This document shows, piece after piece, positions 1-5,119 of a DNA stretch of 5,558 bases; within the stretch, counting starts at the first letter, position 1, and every line of letters begins with the position of its first letter. Made by a program: the position numbers and the translations under genes. Below the pieces are notes generated by a model that was not told the DNA's origin, did no database searches, and saw nothing but the letters and a program-made list of their open reading frames with translations. This DNA is from an uncultured Clostridia bacterium (GTDB lineage Bacteria > Bacillota > Clostridia > HGM11514): contig CAKSSZ010000113.1 in NCBI GenBank assembly GCA_934489915.1, positions 1 to 5,558 of the forward strand, read 5' to 3'.

Positions 1-396
1 GGACTCGCAGGTCGAGCCCATGGCAAATTCGTCCATATTGGTTTTCCCCAGCATGACCGCCCCGGCCTTTTTTAACTGTTCTACCGCAAAGGCGTCATAC
101 ACGGGCTTATAGTTGGATAAAATTTTGGAGCCGCAGGAGGTAATCACTCCCTTGGTCGAAATACAGTCCTTGACCGACATGGGGATCCCGTCCAGCAGGC
201 CGATTTCCTCCCCGGCTGCAATGCGCCGGTCAGTCTCCGCTGCGGCGGCAAGCGCCTCCTGCTCGGTCATGGCGATATAAGAATGGAGCGCCCCGTCATG
301 CAGCCGTGCAGCGTCCAAATAAGTTTGCGTCAGCTCCCGGGCGGAAAACTCCTTGCGGAGCAACCCCTCGTGCAGCCGATTGATTTTTCCTGTCAT
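1..396 (-). CDS. gatA: Glutamyl/aspartyl-tRNA(Gln/Asn) amidotransferase subunit A, N-terminal part (cut at left edge)
   Basis: This is the amidase subunit of GatCAB. It releases ammonia from glutamine (or asparagine), which GatB uses to convert Glu-tRNA-Gln or Asp-tRNA-Asn to the amidated forms in the cytoplasm. Only the first 132 residues lie in the window, and the family is usually about 480-490 long. Visible hallmarks are LLDGIPMSVKD (residues 67-77), with Lys76 matching the catalytic lysine of the amidase Ser-Ser-Lys triad, then KIL..Y.P.YDA (91-102) and GKTNMDEFAMGS (117-128). Both catalytic serines would lie beyond the edge. The start is the ATG at 396, which overlaps the gatC stop as ATGA and has AGGAGG 8 nt upstream inside gatC. 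One oddity is Cys78, where many family members have Asn (KDN). gatB would be expected next, outside the window. Identification is firm from family motifs. Confidence 0.96.
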   Translation of the reverse strand, partial: MTGKINRLHEGLLRKEFSARELTQTYLDAARLHDGALHSYIAMTEQEALAAAAETDRRIAAGEEIGLLDGIPMSVKDCISTKGVITSCGSKILSNYKPVYDAFAVEQLKKAGAVMLGKTNMDEFAMGSTCES

Positions 397-674
397 GGGT
401 CATTCCTCCTCGGCAGCTTGAAAAATCCGTCCTCCGGTGTGGGGGCGTTTTTCAAAATTTCCTCTCTCGGGTAAGAGGGCAGCACCGTATCCTCCCGCAG
501 GGGCTGCAAGGAGTCCGGCTCAATCCCGTCTTTTTCGGAAAACTCCGCCTTGCTGATCATGTCCGCAAAGGAGACAATGGATTGCATATCCACGGTCAGC
601 GCTTCCATTTCCTCTTCCGTAAAACTCAGCTTGGACAATTTCGCAAGCTTTTGCACTTCTTCTTTTTCAATCAT
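393..674 (-). CDS. gatC: Glutamyl/aspartyl-tRNA(Gln/Asn) amidotransferase subunit C
   Basis: This is the small GatCAB subunit (93 aa, typical family length about 95). It wraps around GatA and stabilises its contact with GatB. The sequence is a charged N-terminal helical half (MIEKEEVQKLAKLSKLSFTE, then EEMEAL) followed by the conserved segments LQPLREDTV (57-65) and ILKNAP..EDGFFKLPR (73-89), which are the GatC signature. I chose the ATG at 674 because AAGGAGGT ends 6 nt upstream of it. An in-frame TTG at 680 would directly abut that ribosome-binding site with no spacer, so it is unlikely. The gene begins 15 nt after the aspS stop and ends by overlapping the gatA start, so it sits in the middle of an aspS-gatC-gatA operon. 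Nothing looks damaged. Confidence 0.96.
   Translation of the reverse strand: MIEKEEVQKLAKLSKLSFTEEEMEALTVDMQSIVSFADMISKAEFSEKDGIEPDSLQPLREDTVLPSYPREEILKNAPTPEDGFFKLPRRNDP
405..410 (-). promoter_or_regulatory. gatA ribosome-binding site inside the gatC 3' end
   Basis: AGGAGG on the minus strand lies within the last gatC codons, 8 nt before the gatA ATG. Together with the ATGA stop/start overlap at 396-393 this indicates translational coupling of gatC and gatA, consistent with equimolar subunits of one complex. Confidence 0.85.
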
Positions 675-680
675 GCCCAA

Positions 681-688
681 ACCTCCTT
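681..688 (-). promoter_or_regulatory. gatC ribosome-binding site (decides the start)
   Basis: AAGGAGGT on the minus strand lies between the aspS stop and gatC. It is 6 nt from the ATG at 674 and directly abuts the alternative in-frame TTG at 680. Normal spacing rules favour the ATG, giving a 93-aa GatC. Confidence 0.85.
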
Positions 689-689
689 G

Positions 690-2444
690 TTATCTGATTT
701 TAATATGAACCTCCCGCAGCTGCTGCTCCGTCACCGTATTGGGAGCGCCCAGCAGCAAATCCTGTGCCGTAGAGGTCATGGGGAAGGCGATGACTTCACG
801 AATGGACTGCTGCCCGGTCAGCAGCATGACCATACGGTCAATCCCCGGCGCCATGCCCGCATGAGGGGGTGCGCCAAACTGGAAGGCATGGTACAGGGCG
901 GAGAATTTTTCTTTGATATCCTCCTCCGAATATCCTGCAATGGCAAATGCCTTGACCATAATTTTCGGATCGTGATTCCGCACAGCGCCGGAGGACAGCT
1001 CCACGCCGTTCACCACGATATCATACTGATATGCCAAAATATCCAAGGGATCCTGATGTTCCAGTGCGTCCATCCCGCCCTGGGGCATGGAAAAAGGATT
1101 GTGGGTGAAAATAATCTTGCCCGTTTCCTCATCCCGCTCGTACATCGGGAAATCCACAATAAAGCAGAATTTATATTGATTTTCGTCAATCAGACCCAGC
1201 CGGTTGGCAAGCTCGGTGCGGATCTGCCCTGCCAGCTGTGCTACCACTCTGGGAGAATCGGAAATGAAGTAAAGCACGTCCCCTTCCTCAATCCCCGCCT
1301 GGGCAATCAGCTCCTTTTGCTCCGGCTCCGGCATAAACTTGGCAATGGGGCCTGCCAGCTGAAAATCTTCTCCGCATTTTACATATCCCAAGCCCTTCAT
1401 GCCGATGGACAGGGCAAACTCCTCCATACTCTTAAAGAAGCTTTTGGACTGCTTCCCACCCTGGGGCAAACGGATCGCCCGTACAATTTTCCCGTTAAAG
1501 GGGGCAAAGGTGCAGCGGGTGAAAATTTCAGAAACGTCAATAATCTCCAAGGGGTTGCGCAGATCCGGCTTGTCCGTCCCGTACTTAAGCATCGCTTCCC
1601 GATAGGGAATTTTTACAAAGGGAGCGGTATCCACCTGAGCGCCTTCCGGTGCAAATGCGGCAAAGGTATCGGACAATACATCCTCCGCCACCGCAAACAC
1701 ATCCTCCTGCGAAGCAAACGCCATTTCAAAATCCAGCTGATAAAATTCACCGGGGGAACGGTCCGCGCGGGCATCCTCATCCCGGAAGCAGGGCGCCACC
1801 TGGAAATATCGGTCAAACCCGGACACCATCAAAAGCTGCTTAAAAATCTGGGGTGCCTGAGGCAATGCATAAAACTGCCCCTTATATTTTCTGCTGGGCA
1901 CCAAAAAGTCCCGTGCGCCTTCCGGCGAGGAAGCCGACAAAATCGGCGTTTGCAGCTCCAAAAAGCCATGCTCCTCCATCTTTTTACGCAAGTAAGAAAT
2001 GATTTGAGAGCGTTTGACAATATGCCCATGCACCGTATCGTTACGCAGATCCAGGAACCGATATTTCAGCCGCACCTCCTCCTTGCATTCCGGCGAGGAA
2101 GCCACCTCAAAGGGTAATGACTCATACACGCCCCCCAGCACCTTCAGCTCCGCCGTGCGCACCTCCACATGGCCGGTGGCGATTTTCGGATTTACAGTAT
2201 CCTCATCCCGCTGCTTCACCGTTCCGGTGACGGAAACTACCGTCTCCTTAGTAATGCCGGCAAGCAGGCTATCGTCCCCCAGCACAATTTGCGTTACGCC
2301 GTATTGATCTCTTAAATCCAGAAAGATAACGCCGCCATGATCCCGAATATTGGCAACCCAGCCGCACAGGGTTACCTCGCTCCCTACCTGATCGGTGGTC
2401 AGTTCCCCGCAGGTATGGGTTCTGTGGTATGTTGAAAAATCCAT
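690..2444 (-). CDS. aspS: Aspartyl-tRNA synthetase, bacterial type, probably non-discriminating (Asp/Asn)
   Basis: This cytoplasmic class IIb synthetase attaches Asp to tRNA-Asp using ATP. At 584 aa it is full length for the bacterial type (about 590). Domains in order: anticodon-binding OB fold (about 15-105), class II catalytic core opening near Pro167 (LQTPILS, motif 1 region), the QAPQIFKQ loop (196-203), motif 2 FRDEDARADR (220-229), a bacterial GAD insertion (about 290-420), and motif 3 GAPPHAGMAPGIDR (524-537) with the ATP-binding Arg537. His36 in RDHGG matches the His reported for non-discriminating AspRS (Pseudomonas aeruginosa type), where the discriminating E. coli enzyme has Leu. 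With gatC and gatA directly downstream, this suggests that it also charges tRNA-Asn with Asp for GatCAB to amidate; that is inference. The SPGEFYQLD segment (230-238) is one residue longer than the E. coli QPEFTQID form. The start at 2444 has GGAGG 5-6 nt upstream. Confidence 0.97.
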   Translation of the reverse strand: MDFSTYHRTHTCGELTTDQVGSEVTLCGWVANIRDHGGVIFLDLRDQYGVTQIVLGDDSLLAGITKETVVSVTGTVKQRDEDTVNPKIATGHVEVRTAELKVLGGVYESLPFEVASSPECKEEVRLKYRFLDLRNDTVHGHIVKRSQIISYLRKKMEEHGFLELQTPILSASSPEGARDFLVPSRKYKGQFYALPQAPQIFKQLLMVSGFDRYFQVAPCFRDEDARADRSPGEFYQLDFEMAFASQEDVFAVAEDVLSDTFAAFAPEGAQVDTAPFVKIPYREAMLKYGTDKPDLRNPLEIIDVSEIFTRCTFAPFNGKIVRAIRLPQGGKQSKSFFKSMEEFALSIGMKGLGYVKCGEDFQLAGPIAKFMPEPEQKELIAQAGIEEGDVLYFISDSPRVVAQLAGQIRTELANRLGLIDENQYKFCFIVDFPMYERDEETGKIIFTHNPFSMPQGGMDALEHQDPLDILAYQYDIVVNGVELSSGAVRNHDPKIMVKAFAIAGYSEEDIKEKFSALYHAFQFGAPPHAGMAPGIDRMVMLLTGQQSIREVIAFPMTSTAQDLLLGAPNTVTEQQLREVHIKIR

Positions 2445-2446
2445 GT

Positions 2447-2460
2447 CAAACCTCCGTTTG
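2447..2460 (-). promoter_or_regulatory. aspS ribosome-binding site set in a small hairpin
   Basis: In the aspS leader, CAAAC (2460-2456) and GTTTG (2451-2447) can form a 5-bp stem around the tetraloop GGAG (2455-2452). The Shine-Dalgarno core GGAGG therefore occupies the loop and the first base of the 3' arm, ending 6 nt before the ATG. The core fixes the start at 2444. The stem is short and mostly A-U, so its stability and any role in translation are uncertain. Confidence 0.55.
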
Positions 2461-2508
2461 CTTCTTCTCTATTTAAGAATCCGATAAAATACCCATATTA
2501 TCCTTTAT

Positions 2509-2537
2509 ATTATATCTTTTTTTTCCTGCCCTGTCAA
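2509..2537 (-). promoter_or_regulatory. Promoter of the aspS-gatC-gatA operon, exact sigma-A consensus
   Basis: On the minus strand, TTGACA (2537-2532) and TATAAT (2514-2509) are separated by exactly 17 nt, a perfect match to the vegetative sigma70/sigma-A consensus. The spacer contains an A-run. Transcription would start near 2502, giving a leader of about 58 nt before the aspS ATG. That is too short for a T-box leader, so tRNA-sensing attenuation is not supported here. Confidence 0.88.
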
Positions 2538-2546
2538 GGAATTTTC

Positions 2547-2576
2547 AGAAAAAAGCTCCTCCTTCAGATTTTTTCT
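2547..2576. repeat. Inverted repeat between the divergent promoters
   Basis: AGAAAAAA (2547-2554) and TTTTTTCT (2569-2576) are exact 8-nt inverted copies around a 14-nt spacer, centred in the 49-nt gap between the two opposed -35 boxes. The direct hexamer TTCAGA (2544-2549 and 2563-2568) overlaps the same region. It could be a binding site acting on both promoters, but the arms are simple A/T tracts that arise easily by chance in such DNA. No known operator is recognised. Confidence 0.3.
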
Positions 2577-2586
2577 TTTCTTTTTC

Positions 2587-2615
2587 TTGACATCCGGTAG
2601 AAAAATTGCTATAAT
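2587..2615 (+). promoter_or_regulatory. Promoter of guaB, exact sigma-A consensus
   Basis: TTGACA (2587-2592) and TATAAT (2610-2615) are separated by 17 nt, a perfect vegetative promoter. A T-rich tract (2569-2586) lies just upstream of the -35 and could act as an UP-like element. The predicted start near 2622 gives a leader of about 36 nt, too short for a purine riboswitch. I see no PurR-box-like site. Regulation, if any, would have to act at the promoter itself or on the enzyme through its CBS module. Confidence 0.9.
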
Positions 2616-2640
2616 TGAAATAATAAATTTTTGCATCGGA

Positions 2641-2646
2641 AAGGAG
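2641..2646 (+). promoter_or_regulatory. guaB ribosome-binding site
   Basis: AAGGAG ends 11 nt before the ATG at 2658, slightly longer than the usual 5-9 nt. It lies downstream of the in-frame TTG at 2631, which rules that codon out as the main start. Confidence 0.75.
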
Positions 2647-2657
2647 AAAACAGACGA

Positions 2658-4121
2658 ATGACGGATGAAAAAATTATCATGGAGGGCATTACCTTTGACG
2701 ATGTGCTGCTGATTCCACAACGCTCAGAGGTACTGCCGAAGGAGATCGACCTTTCTACCCGGCTGACCAAAAAGATCAAGCTGAACATTCCCTTAATGAG
2801 TGTGGCGATGGATACGGTAACCGAGGCTCGCTTTGCCATTGCCATTGCCCGGGAAGGGGGCATCGGAATCATTCACAAAAATATGTCGATTGAAGAACAG
2901 GCAACCGAGGTGGACAAGGTCAAACGTTCCGAAAACGGCGTGATTGTGAACCCCTTCTATCTTCATCCGGACAATACCTTAGCCGAAGCGGACGAGCTGA
3001 TGGGGAAATATAAAATTTCCGGCGTGCCGATTACCGATGAGGCAGGCAAGCTTGTGGGGATTCTCACTAACCGGGATCTGCGGTTTGAAAAGGATTTCAC
3101 CAAGAAAATCAAAGACGTGATGACCTGTGAAAATCTGATTACTGCTCCGGTGGGCACCACCTTAGAGCAGGCGGAACAGATTTTGCAGGGGCACAAGGTG
3201 GAAAAGCTCCCCATTGTGGATCAGGACGGATACCTGAAAGGCTTAATTACCATTAAGGATATTGAAAAAGCCGTGCGTTACCCCAATTCTGCCAGAGATG
3301 AAGCAGGCAGGCTGCTGGTGGGCGCCGCCATCGGGGATACCCCCGATTTGTTCGAACGGGTGGACGCACTGATCCGTGCCAATGTGGACGTGGTTGTGTT
3401 CGACTCGGCGCACGGTCATTCGGTACGAATTGTCAATTCCGTTGCCCGCATGAAGCAGGCGTATCCGGAGTTACAGGTGATTGTAGGGAACATTGCCACC
3501 GGCGATGCTGCCCGGGATCTGATTGAAGCGGGAGCGGATGCCGTAAAGGTCGGGATGGGTCCCGGCTCCATCTGTACCACCCGTGTGGTAGCAGGAATCG
3601 GCGTGCCGCAGATCACAGCAATTCGGGAGGTTGCCAAGGTCGCCCAGGGCTACGGGATCCCGGTGATTGCAGACGGCGGCATTAAATTCTCCGGTGACCT
3701 GCCCAAGGCAATTGCCGCCGGAGCGGACGTGATTATGATTGGCAGCCTGTTTGCCGGCTGTGAGGAAAGCCCGGGAGAAATTGAAGTTTACCAGGGCAGA
3801 AACTACAAGGTATACCGCGGAATGGGTTCCTTGGCCGCCATGGCGGACGGCAGCAAGGATCGGTACTTCCAGACCGGAGCGAAAAAGCTGGTGCCGGAAG
3901 GAGTAGAAGGCCGGGTACCCTACAAGGGGCCGCTGGCAGACACGGTTTATCAGCTGCTGGGCGGGCTGCGTTCCGGTATGGGCTATTGCGGCACCAAGGA
4001 TATTGAAACACTGAAACGGGACGGCAAATTTGTCCGAATCAGCAACTCCAGTCTGCGGGAAAATCATCCCCACGATATTCAGATCACCAAAGAGGCGCCC
4101 AACTATTCGTTTACAAAATAA
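2658..4121 (+). CDS. guaB: Inosine-5'-monophosphate dehydrogenase
   Basis: This cytoplasmic enzyme oxidises IMP to XMP with NAD+, the committed step to GMP. The 487-aa product matches the family length (B. subtilis GuaB is 488) and aligns by eye over its whole length. Visible parts: N-terminal barrel segment ITFDDVLLIP (11-20) and MDTVTE (51-56); two CBS repeats (about 94-143 and 155-205), a regulatory module that binds adenine/guanine nucleotides in relatives; DSAHGHS (249-255); the K+-binding/catalytic loop GPGSICTTR (301-309) with nucleophile Cys306; IADGGIKFSGD (337-347) contacting IMP; YRGMGS (386-391); and the mobile flap with RYFQ (402-405), whose Arg402 is the water-activating base. 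I chose the ATG at 2658 because AAGGAG lies 11 nt upstream; an in-frame TTG at 2631 has no ribosome-binding site. The gene appears monocistronic, with its own promoter and terminator. Confidence 0.98.
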   Translation: MTDEKIIMEGITFDDVLLIPQRSEVLPKEIDLSTRLTKKIKLNIPLMSVAMDTVTEARFAIAIAREGGIGIIHKNMSIEEQATEVDKVKRSENGVIVNPFYLHPDNTLAEADELMGKYKISGVPITDEAGKLVGILTNRDLRFEKDFTKKIKDVMTCENLITAPVGTTLEQAEQILQGHKVEKLPIVDQDGYLKGLITIKDIEKAVRYPNSARDEAGRLLVGAAIGDTPDLFERVDALIRANVDVVVFDSAHGHSVRIVNSVARMKQAYPELQVIVGNIATGDAARDLIEAGADAVKVGMGPGSICTTRVVAGIGVPQITAIREVAKVAQGYGIPVIADGGIKFSGDLPKAIAAGADVIMIGSLFAGCEESPGEIEVYQGRNYKVYRGMGSLAAMADGSKDRYFQTGAKKLVPEGVEGRVPYKGPLADTVYQLLGGLRSGMGYCGTKDIETLKRDGKFVRISNSSLRENHPHDIQITKEAPNYSFTK

Positions 4122-4130
4122 GCATACACA

Positions 4131-4175
4131 AAAAATCCCCTGTACCGCTGCGGTACAGGGGATTTCATTTTATTT
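4131..4175. terminator. Bidirectional rho-independent terminator between convergent guaB and the deacetylase gene
   Basis: AAATCCCCTGTACCG (4133-4147) and CGGTACAGGGGATTT (4151-4165) form a perfect 15-bp stem with loop CTG. In the plus direction it is followed by an ATTTTATTTC stretch; in the minus direction the stem ends in a run of five T. It lies 11 nt after the guaB stop and about 80 nt past the deacetylase stop, so one element can end both transcripts. The plus-side T-tract is interrupted, but stem strength should compensate. Confidence 0.92.
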
Positions 4176-4245
4176 CATAGCACTCGCTTCTTTGGCAAAA
4201 ACCGCAGGCGATGTTATCCGCCGTTGGGGCTAAACATACCGGTGC

Positions 4246-5106
4246 TTATGCCTCTACCAGCCGAACCTCTTCCCCTGCCGGAACCTGCACCGTATCTCCA
4301 ACCTTGCCCCAGTTACAGCCTGCAATCCAAACATCCGCCCCATTGGGATTATAAACCGTTTTTTGCTCTACGCCCCATTCCAGCCGGCGGTAAGCGGTCA
4401 GGTACCGATACAACTCCCCGTTGGTGGCATACCAGATTTCCTCTCTGCCGCCCACGGTTTCTGCAAACCGTTCTATCAGTTCCCAATTCCCATCCCGTTC
4501 AAATTCATAAGAATGCCCCCACAAATAAAACAGGGAGCTGTCCTCATAATGGCCGGAGGAGGGTGCCTCCAAAAACCGCTCCGTCAGCTCCCAAAGGGCA
4601 GGATCCTTATGATGGCAGGTCGGGTGCCAGGCGAGGAATTCATCCGGCAGCACAAAGCTTTTGTGCGCCTTTGTCGTCCTGGCATAAGCAATGCCGTTGG
4701 CACGGAGCAGCTGCAAGGTTTCCGCCGTATAGTTGCCGAAGGGGTATGCCATCCCCCGTACCACCTTACCGGTCAGCAATTCCAGCCGGCGGCGATCCTC
4801 GCACAATTCATAGCTTGCCGTAGCGGAGGGCATCCGGTGGAACCACCCGTGATACAGCCCGTGGATCGCCACCTCCTGCCCGGAGCCGAGATAGCACTCC
4901 CGTGCCTCTCCCTCACTCATACGGCGAGTGGGAGTGGAGGCTGTTCCTTCCGGCAAAAATTTACCGCTGTTGATATTAAATGTCCCCTTCAGCCCGTGGC
5001 GGTTCATGATCTCAATTAAACGGCGGTCGGTACAAACGCCATCGTCATAGCTCAAGGTCAGCGCCTTTGATCTGCCGCCCGGGAACCTCATCTTCCAATA
5101 AAACAT
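4246..5106 (-). CDS. Polysaccharide deacetylase family protein (CE4/NodB fold), no signal peptide
   Basis: This 286-aa protein is a likely metal-dependent carbohydrate esterase 4 relative, a family that removes N- or O-acetyl groups from sugars. Motif 1 is LSYDDG (18-23; Asp21 putative base, Asp22 metal ligand). Motif 2 is HGLYHG (82-87; His82 and His86 metal ligands). Motif 3 is AYPFG (120-124), where the usual RxPxG arginine appears to be Ala. The late histidine motif is LWGH (195-198). The N-terminus (MFYWKMRFPGG) enters the catalytic domain almost at once, with no signal peptide or membrane anchor, so a cytoplasmic location is inferred. Residues from about 245 to 286 look beta-rich (VYNPNGADVWIAG, then VPAGEEVRL), a possible small accessory domain. 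AAGGAGG lies 6 nt before the chosen ATG. It follows the deaminase gene by 11 nt. Substrate and pathway cannot be assigned from sequence. Confidence 0.87.
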   Translation of the reverse strand: MFYWKMRFPGGRSKALTLSYDDGVCTDRRLIEIMNRHGLKGTFNINSGKFLPEGTASTPTRRMSEGEARECYLGSGQEVAIHGLYHGWFHRMPSATASYELCEDRRRLELLTGKVVRGMAYPFGNYTAETLQLLRANGIAYARTTKAHKSFVLPDEFLAWHPTCHHKDPALWELTERFLEAPSSGHYEDSSLFYLWGHSYEFERDGNWELIERFAETVGGREEIWYATNGELYRYLTAYRRLEWGVEQKTVYNPNGADVWIAGCNWGKVGDTVQVPAGEEVRLVEA

Positions 5107-5112
5107 CCCATT

Positions 5113-5119
5113 CCTCCTT
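5113..5119 (-). promoter_or_regulatory. Deacetylase ribosome-binding site overlapping the deaminase stop
   Basis: AAGGAGG on the minus strand shares its first two A residues with the TAA stop (5120-5118) of the deaminase gene and lies 6 nt before the deacetylase ATG. This supports the start at 5106 and close coupling of the two genes. Confidence 0.82.

Noticed and set aside
582..2117. A 511-codon open frame on the plus strand, antisense to aspS and the 3' part of the operon gap, starting at a TTG with AAGGAG 8 nt upstream.
   Set aside because: Its codons lie exactly opposite those of aspS and gatC, so it stays open simply because those genes rarely use TTA, CTA and TCA. The protein is low-likelihood (rich in His, Leu, Arg, Gln) with no recognisable domain, while the minus strand encodes clear conserved proteins.
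2445..2508. A T-box or other tRNA/metabolite-sensing leader upstream of aspS.
   Set aside because: The predicted leader is only about 58 nt, with no room for a T-box specifier stem or antiterminator and no terminator hairpin.
2616..2657. A purine riboswitch upstream of guaB.
   Set aside because: The leader predicted from the perfect promoter is about 36 nt, far shorter than a purine aptamer, and no aptamer-like helices are seen.
2631..2657. An earlier TTG start adding nine residues to GuaB.
   Set aside because: The only ribosome-binding site (2641-2646) lies downstream of this TTG, and the ATG at 2658 gives the usual family N-terminus and length.
3471..4073. A 200-codon open frame on the minus strand opposite guaB.
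   Set aside because: It is a shadow of guaB, with no family motif, no convincing ribosome-binding site and a fully conserved gene on the other strand.
4196..4225. A second weak terminator for the deacetylase transcript: GGCG/CGCC arms (4207-4210 and 4219-4222) with a T-run on the minus strand.
   Set aside because: The stem is only 4 bp with an 8-nt loop, and the T-run does not follow the stem directly. The strong hairpin at 4133-4165 explains termination better.
4224..5019. Two overlapping plus-strand open frames (199 and 218 codons) opposite the deacetylase gene.
   Set aside because: Both are proline- and arginine-rich shadow frames without recognisable domains; the CE4 motifs are on the minus strand.
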